Below, piece by piece: positions 34,213 through 45,809 of a stretch of DNA of 64,000 nt. The number at the start of each line of letters is the position of its first letter. Within the stretch, counting starts at the first letter, position 1. This stretch comes from Rhizomucor pusillus (taxonomy: Eukaryota > Mucoromycota > Mucoromycetes > Mucorales > Lichtheimiaceae), in the NCBI GenBank assembly GCA_900175165.2, contig FWWN02000236.1, forward strand, positions 49,826-113,825. Direction: 5' to 3'. The notes under the pieces were generated by a model. It saw only the letters and a list, made by a program, of their open reading frames with translations, was not told where the DNA came from and did no database searches. The translations under genes were made by a program, and so were the position numbers.

Positions 34213-35449
34213 CATTTCAATATACGAGCAATGTATTTCCCCATCCTTCCTTATTCCATTTTTTGGATTATGTCGCTTTTGTTCACTTAAACAAATACAT
34301 ATCTTTTGATCGAATCGATGCAAAGGTGCTTTAGCTACTCCAGAGCAGAAAAAGATGCGAGACAGACATCGGAGATGTTACAAATACAGCATTTACTTTC
34401 ATTACCAAAATTTATTGGCAGTGCCAAGGATATTGATATATCTCAAGTGTGGAGGAGCTTCTGACTAGTTGGGATCGCTTCTCTGATTCTTACCACCATT
34501 GCTTGCACGAAAATGGAAAAAAGGTATGAACTGAAAAGAATAAACGGCGGTGGAGAAACCGATGCCGTCTTTGGTAAACAGCCAGAATGATCGCAAACAT
34601 GTTAAACGATGGGTAACCTGTTGTTGGAAACATTCGTTTATTTGCACTCTAGTTTAGCAATGATTATATGATACGCGCTTAGGATGTTCTGCTATTGTCA
34701 AATTGCCACGTTTTAAGGGGTTAGCGAACCCCCACAATGTTGATCTGATGGCAGGTAATAGCAGATCTGAAGAGAGAGTATATCCTTGTACATATGAATG
34801 ATCAACGGGCCTTGATTTATCCGAACAAAAATGATGCATGCACCGTAGGAGTTGGTTCCAAGGATAAAACCATGTACATCGATAGCGAGCTAAGTTGTAT
34901 GCAACCGGATTTCGCAATCCCGCTTAATCGCTGATGACCGAGAGCGGCAGGCCGCCACATCGAACAACGCGACTGCAGATTTAACATCTAAATAAGGGGT
35001 AAAAGTTTAGACGTCGTACAGGCGACATTCTTGGTCGTAGAGGCGTAGTCCCTGAATCGTAAGAATCGTGCACTGATGACTATTCCCTCTGCCCATGTGC
35101 CATAAATCAAAAGTATGGAAAGCGGATCAAAACATACGTAGGCATGTTGCTTGATGCCGAGCAGCGCTGCTATTGTTTCCTCAAGTCCGCGGGGTTATTT
35201 CGACACCGACGTTGCTTCTCCAGGCTCTTGGTTGCGAGTTTTGCGTTTGTGTAGCTTCAGAACTAGATTTGGAACGGTTGATCTCGCAATCCCGCGTTAA
35301 TGTTTTCCCTTGTCTTGATTACAAACCTTGAGCCCTTTCAAGTTAACACGGCTCATCGGATATAAATATGATTGCGATAACATCAAGAAATCACAGAAAA
35401 GACTTTACATCTTTTTTTTTCTCACACATACCACATCTTCTATTACATT
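34213..35449. other. Intergenic stretch with MFS promoter
   Basis: No supported gene. TATAAATA at 35361-35368 lies 82 bp before the transporter ATG. A minus-strand frame (34465-34647) ends SNGGKNQRSDPN, but I could not extend it into a gene. No tRNA signature was recognised. Confidence 0.45.
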
Positions 35450-37360
35450 ATGGCAAACCACAACAATCCATCACAAATAACGATTGCATCATCTCAGATC
35501 AAAGATATGGACGAAGGCGATATCAAAAAGGAATCATACGTCGTCCAGGATACCCAAGAAGAAGAAAAAGATCAGGAAATCGCACCACACATATTAGAAT
35601 CAGCACCTTTCCCAACGCTCGGCTCATCGGTGGATCAAGTAGCGCGCATACTTTCGAGAAGCACGCATGCGAGTTCAAAGCGACAATCGATGGCTGATCT
35701 GGAAGAAGGCTCTCCTCCGTCAGCGCCGGTCGCTGCATGGGAACAGCCATGGCCGACCGAGGGAATCAAAAATCCCGGCTGGTTAGTCGTCCTATCCACG
35801 TTTCTGGTCAACTTTGTCGTCTTTGGAAACACATTCTCGTGGGGTATCTTTCAACGCTTGTAAGTTGCTGTGTGGGAACACCATTTTTCGTGAAGGAAAG
35901 ACTCAGTGAGATTGGATTTTTGAAGATATTTGGATGAAGTCTACAAAGGACAGACGGACCAAATGCGGATATCGTTCGTTGGAACGATTGCAAACTCTCT
36001 TTTGCTATCTGTAGGCGTATTTCTTACACCTTTCATAGCGAAATTTGGGTTTCGTCCTGTGATGTGTGTTGGAGTGATTCTGTCTCCGGTTGCGCAAATC
36101 CTTGCCAGGTAAGGAACTGAAGTGTTACGAGCTGCCTCAATGAATGGGAAGAAAAAGTAACACGAGGAACTTTGGCAGCTTTGCGAACCAACTCTGGCAG
36201 CTGTACCTGACTCAAGGAATGCTTTTCGGTATCGGCGCTGCCTTTTGCTTCGCTCCTTCTGTTACATTGCCCTCTCAATGGTTCTACAAACGACGCGGTT
36301 TAGCTACCGGAATTGCAGTATCAGGCTCAGGAATAGGAGGGGTGGCATTAAGTCCGCTCACGCAGCATTTGATCGCAACGATGGGATATAGAAATGCATT
36401 GCGGGTGCTAGGTAATGACCATTGATCTGAAATGGATCTGCATTGCTTCGGAGTTGGTAACCATCCTTCCACATGTTCAGGATGCATGGAGTTTGGTATC
36501 CTGGCAATAGCAGTGCTGCTCGCAAGATCACGCTGGAGACCACCACCAACGGAAAAGACAGGCTTTGGCCTTGATGCTCTCATTGATCCATCTATGCGCA
36601 CATGGAAGTTTTTACTTTTAATAATTTTTGCATTTTTTGTACCGTTTGGATACGGTAAGCAGTAGGAAAAACGATCTGATATATACGCATATGACTAAAA
36701 CATAACGTGCCTTCTAGTCGCACCATTCTTTCTCACACCTTCTTACGCTGCATACATTGGCGTAGACGCTTCAAAAGCATCCAGTCTCATATCCATAATG
36801 TCAGGTACTCTACAAGGAGAATTCATTTCGAAATTGCGATATTCGTGATCTTTAACGCAGACTCTTGATAGGAATGAACTCGGTCTGCCGTATATGTCTA
36901 GGGTTTCTAGCTGACAAGACCGGTAGATTGAACACAATGTTTGCATGTACATTCCTTGCCGGTAAGCGTACATGTTTAAGGAATAATACAACTTGGACTG
37001 ATTCCTTTTTGTTGGCACACAGGCTTTTTCAGCATGGTCGTTTGGCAATTTTCATCCAATTATGGAACTTTCGTAGCTTACTGTGTTCTGTACGGCCTGA
37101 CAGGCGGCGGCTTTGTATCCTTATTTCCAGTGGTCACTATTGAAGTTGTTGGACTGAAGCATATCCAACGCGGGCTCAGTCTATGCTACTTTACTTGTAT
37201 GTTTGGCAATCTGGTCGGATCGCCTATCGTCGGTTTACTTCAAACCACTTTTGGCTGGACGGCAGCTATTCAGTTCGCAGGCGCACCCACGATAGCCGCT
37301 GCATTGGTTATGCTTGTTTTGCGATTCGTTATAAACAGAAATATCTTCGCCATTGTTTAG
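35450..37360 (+). CDS. MFS transporter, monocarboxylate-porter-like
   Basis: Plasma-membrane-type major facilitator of the fungal MCT-like group, with about eight exons. A long acidic cytosolic N-terminus of about 115 residues (Ser/Glu/Asp-rich) precedes the first membrane span (GWLVVLSTFLVNFVVFG NTFSWGIFQ). This opening is typical of MCT-like proteins. Further segments are SFVGTIANSLLLSVGVFLTP, GMLFGIGAAFCFAPS, GLATGIAVSGSGIGG, FLLLIIFAFFVPFGY, CRICLGFLADKTGR (the conserved inter-helix motif) and GLTGGGFVSLFPVV. It ends at 37360. The intron near 36803-36870 is not fixed. The substrate is unknown; relatives move monocarboxylates or riboflavin. Confidence 0.85.
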
Positions 37361-37517
37361 AGACATCCGACAGCGGTTACGCTGATACCATTTAAATATT
37401 GTATTATTTATACATACACATTATTGTGTTTCTGCACCGTACTTTGTAGCGAAAAAAGGAAGATCTACAGCATTAGCTGACCGCGTCAAAAAGAAAGGAG
37501 GAGAATCAACATCTTTC

Positions 37518-38572
37518 ATGCGACCTTTTCCGCTTCGAGCGTTTCTCGCTTTCCATCGCACGTTACGAATGACGCATACAGTTACGATCGCTAATCAGCG
37601 CATCCCGCTGATGGGATCCAGTCCGGACATTCTGGACAAGGTTCTAGCGTTTCAGCCTTTTCAAGAGTGGGTGCAACGGTTCGACAGGTCGCAAAAAGAG
37701 CGCGACAACGAAATGGATATCAAGTCTATCGAAATACAAAACACAGATGTATTCGGTTCTGGCAAGCTTGGCTTTGTAAAATTCAAGGCCGATGTACGCT
37801 TCAAGGATACTGGGAAAAGCGCGCCGGGGATCGTCTTTATGGTACGGGAAGGTGAAATCCTGGATCGGGTTGCCATGACATCAATGCAAAAACCAAGAGT
37901 TTAATTTGTTGTTGTCGACTTGTTAGCGCGGCGGTTCTGTATCAATACTGATTATTCTAAGGTGCAAAGACGGTGACGAGGAAGACAAGATCATTTTAAC
38001 TCTGCAGCCACGTGTCCCTGTAGCTGCATTGGCGTTTCCAGAACTTCCTGCAGGTATGCTGGATGGTTCCGGCAACTTTTCTGGTACAGCTGCGAAAGAG
38101 ATATATGAAGAGACAGGTATAAAAAATGTGCTTTGTCCTACACGCCACCCCCAAATGATGAAATTTTAGCCACTAACCGCGTCGTTCTAGGCCTATCGGT
38201 ACAGGACCATGAACTGGTGGACCTCACCGAATTAACTTACGGAAACAAATGGCAAGGTGTTTACCCATCTGCAGGTGGCTGTGGTAAGCGATGATTCTTC
38301 GTTTGTCTCGCCAAAATACGAACTATCCATTGAAGCAAACCTGCCTTGTCCAAAAAGATGAATTTATCCGCTTATTCATGTGCATCAAGGAATTACCCCG
38401 ATCCGAAATTAAGAAGTTGGAAGGGAAGCTAACGGGGCTCAGAGACCGAGGCGAAAACATTACTCTGAAGCTTGTATCTCTAAAGGAGGCGTGGAAAGCT
38501 GCACCTGACGCAAAACTGCTGTGCAGTTTAGCACTTTATCATGCGCTTAAACATGACAAGATCATTACTTAA
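37518..38572 (+). CDS. Nudix hydrolase, ADP-sugar/NUDX14-like
   Basis: Nudix-box hydrolase. The first exon encodes a basic leader (MRPFPLRAFLAFHRTLRMTH), perhaps mitochondrial, then TIANQRIPLMGSSPD. Splicing joins IVFM to RGGAVSILIILRCKDGDEED. The Nudix region reads LPAGMLDGSGNFSGTAAKEI then YEETGL. Its core EE pair is intact, while Lys replaces the usual Arg and Gly the usual first Glu, a pattern I associate with ADP-sugar diphosphatases of the plant NUDX14 type. Later exons give QGVYPSAGGC-DEFIRLFMC and end YHALKHDKIIT. The protein likely hydrolyses a nucleotide sugar; the substrate cannot be fixed by sequence. Confidence 0.82.
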
Positions 38573-38903
38573 ATGGGAAATATACGGGTGGTGGCGGGAA
38601 GGAGAATATATTATGTGAATCTCTGTATTCCCGCCCGCGCCAAACGGAGACTCAGCTCATTGAAGGAATCAAAGTTAAGAATCATATGCAATCCTTTATC
38701 TTGTTCTTGGAAGAATAAATGATTGAAAGCTTGTTTGCTCGCGCCTTTTTCTACAGTATCGGGCTCAAGCACAATACCCTTTTTCTTTTTTTAGAACTTT
38801 GAGATTGGTCTCCAACGAAACCAAACAAATTCAGCGAACCCACCTTCTTCCCAATTTTTTTTGCAACTGTTTGGTGTAGGAAGTGAAGAAACACGCTTCC
38901 TCA
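38573..38903. other. PIP5K promoter and leader
   Basis: T-rich leader (long T tracts near 38776-38870) before the ATG at 38904. The frame is open from a GTG at 38883 but no earlier ATG exists. No other gene was seen. Confidence 0.5.
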
Positions 38904-41477
38904 ATGTCACTCGTTCTGCAGAGCTCTCAGCATACCCTTATACCAGACACGTCTGCGATTGCGTCCAAAGACAACACTTTTCAGCTTGACGACAAGGAGT
39001 GGGGTCCCTGCACTCCTCCATTGTCGCCGAATCCACAGACCATCCTACCCTCCAAAGATGCATCTCCTCACAATGACGTGTCTTCAGCAGCTCCTACAAT
39101 GCCACCTCCATCGCGATCCAGCACCTACAACAAACGTCCTGCTCTCAGACAAGGCACGTCGACCACGTATTACACAGCTGACGACCTCCATGGTCTCAAC
39201 GTTCCAGAAGAGTCCCGGCAACATACCAACGAGCCCGCCAACGAAACAGACTCGACCGCTGCAGCGTGCGCTACTGTTTTAAACGGGCCGACTAACCCGC
39301 CAGACACTAACGTGCCGTCAACGAGGCACGCAGAAATGGAAACTACAAACAGGGATATTTTACACCCGCTTGACTATGTCAATTCTATCGATAATGGATC
39401 GCTTGCGAATACCAGCATTTTATCAAAAAGCTACAGCTACCACCGACGGGCATCTATGCACAGCAGGGTGTTGCATCGAAGATCAACCACGATGGCTATT
39501 GAGCATCTGGATCCAGACGAGAGAGCGGCCTTGGAAGTGGAGATAGCAGCTCGACGGGCAGCACGCAGAGCTTCCCACAGAAAGCGGAAAACATATGCCG
39601 ATACAGACGACGAAGACGACAGGATTGTAATTGGTGTTCGTATCGGCGAAGGCCACCAGAACTACCAGCTCATGTAAATATCTAGAATTAATGGTACCTT
39701 CAAGCTGTGTTCTTGCCACTCACCGTGAATTATCTATTGTTAGGTACGATATGTTGACCGGTATCCGTGTTGCTGTAAGTTTTCTGGGACGATGGGGAAT
39801 TTTGGAATCATGCGTTAGTATTTTGCCAAGAAGAAAATCTCACCATTGTTGCTTTTGCTTATTTTGCAGGTGAGTCGCGTGTCCGCCAAGATCAACAGAC
39901 CGCTGGTCGATGAAGATTTCAAAGCTGCGCACAAACTTGTTTTTGATGTGTAAGTTTGGATAGCATTGTATATTTTACAAGAGAAAGCGGTGTTCAGGAG
40001 TTATACTGATGGGGTATATAGAACTGGTAACGAGCTTACGCCTGGTGTCAAGTACGATTTCAAGTTCAAAGACTATGCGCCTTGGGTGTTTCGCAACCTG
40101 CGCGAAAAGTTCCACATTGATGCTGCAGATTACTTGGTAATGTCTTTTTTTTCCATCAATATCATGGGATGTTTACTAAATATGACCTCTGGTAGATGTC
40201 GCTCACAAACAAATATATCCTGTCCGAATTGACTTCGCCTGGAAAAAGCGGCAGCTTTTTCTATTATTCGAGAGACTATCGATTCATTATCAAAACTATT
40301 CATTACACCGAACATAGATTCTTAAGGAAAGTTCTCAAAGATTACTACGAGGTATGCGAAAATCGAAAAACCAGGAAAACATGGTTTGTCGATTTTGACA
40401 ACTTTCCTGTATAGCATGTTTGTCAAAACCCACACACATTGCTTTCTCGATTTTACGGCTTGCACCGTATTAAGCTTCCACATGGACGAAAAATTCATTT
40501 TATTGTGATGGGCAACGTCTTCCCTTCAAACAAGGATGTCCACGGCAGCTTTGACCTCAAAGGATCGACATACGGCCGTCTGACGCCTGAAGAAAAGCAA
40601 AAAAATAAACATGCTGTCCTGAAAGATCAGAACTGGCTAGAACAAAAGGAGCGACTTAAACTCGGTCCGACTAAGCGTAAAATATTTCTGGAACAGTTAG
40701 AGAAAGATATACAGGTATGGCATCAAATACGTTCTAAGCATACGAGAAAACAGGAGAAAGACTCATTGTGGGGTTTACAGCTTTTGATTCGTCTGAATAT
40801 AATGGACTATAGTCTTTTGATCGGTATACATGATACTAGACGAGGCAACTCGGAAAATTTGCGTGACAATCATTTGCAAGTAGTTGAGGTAAGTTTTGCT
40901 GCAGATGTAAAGACGTGGCATTCCTATTAAAATTTCACGTGCTAGCCCAATGCAGAGCGTCTGGAACGCCAGCTGTCCGTGGCTGGTAATATTCGTAAAG
41001 AAAGCAGAGCAGATATTGTTCGCAAAGCTCTCAAGCAAGCAAGCCCTGTGCAGCTGGATACATCTGAGCTGCCAGGGACTCCTGGAGACGAGTGAGTATT
41101 GTTTTTTACATGGTCATTTAATTCATACAGCTTGCTGATGCATAATTGTTCCAGGCGTCGATTTTGCTATTTCTACGCAGAAGATGGTGGTCTCCGGGCA
41201 ACAGACGAAGAAGATAGGGAAAGCATATTGTTGTATTTCTTGGGAGTCATTGATATCTTGACGCCATACAACTTTAAGAAGAAGACTGAGCACTTGGTCA
41301 AAAGTTTGACTCAAGACAAGGTACAGAAATATCTAGACTCAAAATTAGCAACCCTTGCGGCGTACTTATATAAGTTTCTATTAGCATACAATATCATCTG
41401 TGCCTGCGAAAGAGTATGGCGAACGCTTCCTTCAATTTATGAGGGATGCTGTTGAACCAAAGCCGAAATCTTGTTGA
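38904..41477 (+). CDS. MSS4: Phosphatidylinositol-4-phosphate 5-kinase
   Basis: Makes PI(4,5)P2 at the plasma membrane. The first exon encodes about 255 residues of low-complexity Ser/Thr/Pro-rich sequence with a basic [15 protein letters not shown] patch. Spliced exons then give [56 protein letters not shown] (ATP lysine), [20 protein letters not shown] and [20 protein letters not shown] with the DLKGSTYGR motif. The [18 protein letters not shown] catalytic Asp, [14 protein letters not shown] and [19 protein letters not shown] follow. The last intron joins LTQDK to [19 protein letters not shown] and the protein ends PKPKSC at 41477. All motifs are intact. All introns seen are GT-AG, about eight in number. 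Confidence 0.94.
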
Positions 41478-41921
41478 TTTATATTGTACTGTACATCCTC
41501 GATCCCCATTTCCCTCCGTCTATACTATATGTTATATTTATTTTGATCCTATCATCCTTTCTTCCTGCACCTCCCCTTTCTATCTATCACCTGCTATCTC
41601 CATATTCACCCATTCCAAATGCTGCCAAGCAACAGTCAAACCGATATTGCTATTCCTTCAACACAATTTTGTTTTGGAACGTTTTGCTTCCTCTTTCATG
41701 TAATATCATCAGTTCTCCAGGTTTATTCCAAAACGGGTAGACTTTGAGCGGATATGGCAGTTGACAGAGGTTTCACCCCTGCAACTCACGAAAAGGCAGA
41801 TTTCAGCAAATTTGGGGTTTCCCGTGTAACGTGAACATATGCAGCATCCGCATGTTCTTCTTTGCCTTTCTTCCCCTCCTCCTTTCTTCTTTACTTCTAC
41901 TTGCTCCTCATATCTACTGCC
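41478..41921. other. PIP5K 3' region and promoter of the GPI-type gene
   Basis: Pyrimidine-rich spacer. Frames at 41446-41740 are T/C-rich translations without coding features. Confidence 0.5.
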
Positions 41922-42446
41922 ATGCACCTTCCTTTCCTTATTGTAAGTTGTATTTTTGGATTCAGCGCTGCTGTCTTGGCTGTCGACTCCATAAGTCTGC
42001 CTCCCACCAAGCCTACCGGGACCGTCTGTATCCAGGTGGTATGCCCTGACCCGGGTGCTGAACCGACCTGCCCAGCGGATTGCAAGACATCCTGCACGTT
42101 CCAGACTACTGATCCATGCTGCCCGAATCAAAAAGTAGCTGTGTGCCGAGATGACGGCTCGTCGTCGTCGTCGCCAACGTCATCGGTTGCTTCAACTACA
42201 GAGTCGACACCGGTAGCTTCTTCGTCGTCCAACGCAGCATCAACTGCACTTACCAACTCATCACCGATACCCAGTGCCAGCAGCAGCAGCAGCGAGGTCG
42301 CCAGTTCCAGTGCTGCCAGCACCAGCAGCTCACCTAGTCAGTCTGCATCGGCAGGAAACAGCGAAAGCGGTAGCAATCACATCGCAGCGGCAACGACTTT
42401 GTTGCTAGGTGCGTTGCTTGTATCTGTATCCAGTATTATGCAATAA
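41922..42446 (+). CDS. Cysteine-rich, Ser-rich cell-surface protein, probably GPI-anchored
   Basis: Intronless 174-codon gene. A signal peptide (MHLPFLIVSCIFGFSAAVLA) is followed by a compact domain of about 65 residues rich in cysteines (CIQVVCPDPGAEPTCPADCK, then CTFQTTDPCCPNQKVAVC). A Ser/Thr/Ala stalk of about 80 residues follows, ending in a hydrophobic C-terminus (IAAATTLLLGALLVSVSSIM) with Ser/Gly/Asn residues just before it, as in GPI-anchor signals. It should be displayed at the plasma membrane or wall with a highly O-glycosylated stalk. I do not recognise the Cys domain. Start: the first ATG giving a signal peptide; the frame is open further upstream only through non-ATG codons. Confidence 0.8.
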   Translation: MHLPFLIVSCIFGFSAAVLAVDSISLPPTKPTGTVCIQVVCPDPGAEPTCPADCKTSCTFQTTDPCCPNQKVAVCRDDGSSSSSPTSSVASTTESTPVASSSSNAASTALTNSSPIPSASSSSSEVASSSAASTSSSPSQSASAGNSESGSNHIAAATTLLLGALLVSVSSIMQ

Positions 42447-42744
42447 ACAGCAATCAGACACAGCGTTGTCTTTTCGTCGTCAAAACATGAGGAGGTCATA
42501 GATTCAATTGTGTGACAAAATTAAGCACTGTTAAGAGCAGCATATTACATCTGTGTGCAACTGTGTCTGTAGAGAAATAAGGTGTGCTCTGGGCCTGATT
42601 AAATTCAACCTCCAGCACTGTAATTAACAAGGTTCTCGATCACGTTTTCTTACTTGACCTTAACTAACGCTAGTCAGTGCTTTAATTTCAAAGGAATGAA
42701 AGACGAAGCATAAAAAGCAATTAACGTTATCTAAAATTATACAC
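42447..42744. other. Flank of the transposase gene
   Basis: AT-rich and non-coding. I looked for terminal inverted repeats matching the region after 43700 and found only 8-9-bp matches (GTTCTCGAT, AAGCAC), so element ends are not defined. Confidence 0.4.
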
Positions 42745-43678
42745 ATGAATACCATTCCCCGTCCTGACAGCATTTTTGAGAAACGTAAAAAAATGGCCGT
42801 CCGCGTATGCTTAATGAAGAGCATAAGAAGGTTATTTTAGAATACGTTGATGAGAATCCTTCAGTTGTCTTAGAACAGTTGATGGAGCGACTGCTTCAGA
42901 GATTTAATCGAATCAAACTATCCAAAACGACTCTTCATCGGTTTGTGAGGACACAATGCAACTTGTCACTGAAAAAAGCCCGGTTTCAGCCTGTGGACAG
43001 GAACAGCGAGGTTAAGATTCAAGAGCGCCTTGACTGGGTGCGCAAATGGGATAAGACTGATATGGACATTAGAAAAAACTGCGTCTTTCTTGATGAGTCT
43101 GCCTTCCATATTAACATGAAGCGCAGCATGGCATGGTCGAAAAAGGATCTTCTGCAGTGGTCACGGTGCCAAAAACACGAGCACGGACAACCACAATCTT
43201 GGGTGCAATCTCTGCATCAGGTCTGATTAAATGCAGCTTGAGACTTCCACAGCCACCAGCCAAGAAAAGAAAGCGTAGGGGTCATTCCGAGCTGACAAGC
43301 ACAGGAACTGTAACTGGGCACTATCTTAGCTTCCTTAAGGCTACAATGGATGAGATGGATAAATATGAGCAGATGAAAGGCCACTACTTGGTAATGGATA
43401 ATGCTCCTATTCATAAGGCTGACGATATCTCTAAGTGTATTGAGTCTCGGGGATATCGTTCTGTATATCTTCCATCATACGCGCCTGAGCTCAATCCCAT
43501 TGAGCAGTTCTGGTCGGTTGTCAAGAGTAAAGTTAAACGCAACAGGTTCTTGGAAAACGAGACTCTGATGAGCAGAATCAGGGAAGCTTCCATTAACTTA
43601 AAATTGAGTGATTTCGAAGGTTTTGTCTCTCATTCTTATAAATGCTTAGACAAGTGTCGCAACAGAGAGCAACTCTGA
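42745..43678 (+). pseudogene. Tc1/mariner-IS630-type DDE transposase with two frameshifts
   Basis: A nearly complete transposase in three reading-frame segments. The ATG at 42745 gives MNTIPRPDSIFEKRKK. Near 42790 the frame shifts in a run of seven A, then continues GRPRMLNEEHKKVILEYVD with an HTH-like region (KLSKTTLHRFVRTQCNL). At about 43140 it shifts again in a run of five A, then continues VVTVPKTRARTTTILGAI. Catalytic residues are Asp in VFLDESAFH, Asp in LVMDNAPIH and Glu in LNPIEQFWS. Both shifts fit loss of one base in an A run. Apart from that the coding sequence is intact, so it is young or the assembly is wrong at homopolymers. It is the only mobile element seen. Confidence 0.88.
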
Positions 43679-44120
43679 TGTGGTTCTCTGGGCATGCCAC
43701 ATCTGATTTGTCAGCGCAGGCATAGATTTTTGGGTAAGTATAATTTGTATTTTGTTAACATGCGACTTCAAAATTTATCGAGAACGACTTTGCTTTTGGA
43801 AAAGAGTGTATCTCTCGTCTTTCTGTTGTGGAACATCTTTCAAGTTAAATGCGGCCACTTTCTCCACTTTATTACTTTCTGCATTCGTTGAATGAATGAA
43901 GTTCTAAATAGTCCTATAGACTGAATTATTGAATGGTTAGGATACGATATAGTCGAAGTTTCGGACTGTGCTTTCTGAACTATTCAATATCTGTGTGTGC
44001 CTGGAATTGATCCAACAAACGGAAAGTCACTCTACGTACTTTCATTTTCCGATTTGTTTTCACTTGCAGGCTGCCATTGAAGCTCTTTACCTGTCCAGTT
44101 CCCAAAACACCTAGTATATA
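43679..44120. other. Transposase 3' flank and bL27m promoter
   Basis: Non-coding and AT-rich. A 7-bp inverted repeat GATGTGG/CCACATC (43678-43703) starts at the transposase stop codon. Its role is unknown. Confidence 0.4.
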
Positions 44121-44700
44121 ATGTCCCTGCTGAATCTATTTTTAAGGCAGGTTACCACCAAACCGTGCATATTTTCAGCAGTACGCGCAACTCCTTTTGG
44201 AGGTATGACGGCATTTGGGGAGGAAACATCGATCTAGTCGACATACTTACATTGGTGCGATTAGAGGTGTCGCAAGTACGTTGGGCAACGAAGCGAGCTG
44301 GTGGCTCCTCGAAAAACGGAAGAGACTCTGCAGGTCGACGTTTGGGCGTTAAAAAGTTTGGAGGCCAGGAGGTGATTCCTGGTAACATTATTGTTCGGCA
44401 ACGAGGCACCAAATTTTATCCAGGAGAAAATGTACGATTTTTTTATTTCTGCTTTGTATAGATACAGTGGTTGCTCGATCTAGTTGCTTATGCTTTCACT
44501 GTACAATGTAGGTTGGTATGGGCAAGGATCATACATTGTACGCTCTGGAACCGGGATATGTCCAATTTTACCAAGATCCTCAGCATCCTAAACGTCGATT
44601 TGTGGGTGTTGTTTTCAATCGAGATGACGCACTGCCTATCCCCCCTGATCAACCAAAACCACGCCGTTTCGACCTGGTCGATCTTACCACCTTAGCATGA
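44121..44700 (+). CDS. MRPL27: Mitochondrial ribosomal protein bL27m
   Basis: Mitochondrial large-subunit protein of the bacterial L27 family, three exons. Exon 1 gives a basic presequence ([20 protein letters not shown]). The intron then joins to [20 protein letters not shown], the L27 opening, followed by [34 protein letters not shown] and [12 protein letters not shown] short fungal C-terminal extension follows. L27 sits at the peptidyl-transferase centre. Introns are GTATGA...CAAG and GTACGA...GTAG; all phases fit. Confidence 0.93.
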
Positions 44701-44840
44701 TTTGTACATAGTAGTGAAATAAAGTTTTAAAGAAGGGGACGCCACACGCCCTTTTAAAGTCACGGATCTGGCGCTCCTGCGTCGTCGGATGGGTCCGTTC
44801 GAAAGCCGTCCGTCGAAGCATACATACCTTTTCTGATTTC

Positions 44841-45729
44841 ATGTCTCTGGCAACAACTGAGGCTGCCGCGCCTGTCCAAGCAGCGCCTGCCAATGATACC
44901 CCTTTTGATCATTCCCTTGAATGCCGATGGCAAGATTGCCACCGTCGTTTCCCAAATCATAGCGTCCTATCAACTCACTTATCCGAAGGTGTGTGTGTGT
45001 GCCCTCTTCTCCCTAACCTGGGTGCAAACTGCAGATCTTGTGTGATCTCACGCTCTGTATACCCTTAGAACACGTTGGCTGGAAGCGACCAGAGTACTTT
45101 TGTGAATGGAACAACTGTAATCGCAAAGGTGTAAAATGCCACTCACGATTCGCGTTAATGATGCACCTGCGTATACACACGGGCGAGAAGCCATTCGTAT
45201 GCAACTATCCAGGGTGCGACCAGGCGTAAGTGTATTACCGTTATCTAGCTCTAGAAGGGATCGCATTGGGAGTCACACGTGCTATCTTGTATGTAGATTC
45301 GGCAGGCAAGATGCTCTAGCACGGCACAAAAAGGCAGAGCATGAATCACCAACGCAACCAACGCAAACATCGAAACGGACAACAACTGAGAGTACAAAGC
45401 CATCACCAGTAAAACGTCGAAGAGAACGGCGGCCGTCAACCCCAGAGCATGAACCGGTTACCATGGAGAAATATAAGCTAGCAAAAGCAAAGCTGCGATA
45501 CATTCTACGGGAAAATGAAATGCTGACGGACGAATGGCAATCAACACAGAAGAAACTTAAACGGTTACAGACGGAACGCAAGGTATTACTAGAGGCACTC
45601 ATGGAAGCATCCGGAAACTCGCAAGGACTCTCGCCAGACGAAGGGGTATCGGACGACGATGAAGAAATGGTGGACATTGGCAGTGACGATGATATTGATG
45701 AAAATGATGAGACGGGATCTGTGGCATGA
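44841..45729 (+). CDS. C2H2 zinc-finger protein with coiled coil and acidic tail
   Basis: Nuclear-type protein with three C2H2 fingers. The first is HSLECRWQDCHRRFPNHSVL with the His pair after a linker. The second is an extended finger (FCEWNNCNRKGVKCHSRFAL, then MMHLRIHTGEKP). The third is FVCNYPGCDQAFGRQDALAR followed by HKKAEH. A basic linker (KRRRERRPS), a coiled coil (KLAKAKLRYILRENEML to LEALMEAS) and a strongly acidic C-terminus follow. Introns at about 44991-45070 and 45227-45298 restore the fingers. The layout recalls INO80-associated zinc-finger subunits such as fission-yeast Iec1, but I cannot prove this. It could equally be a sequence-specific transcription factor. Confidence 0.75.
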
Positions 45730-45809
45730 ACGATGTACAAATGCATAGTGCAACACAGAAAAGGCAAAACAAAACGAAGAAAAAAAAGCACATTAATTTA
45801 CGAGATAGT

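Noticed and set aside
42447..44120. Terminal inverted repeats of the transposon
   Set aside because: Only 8-9-bp partial matches between the flanks were found, so the element boundaries are left undefined.
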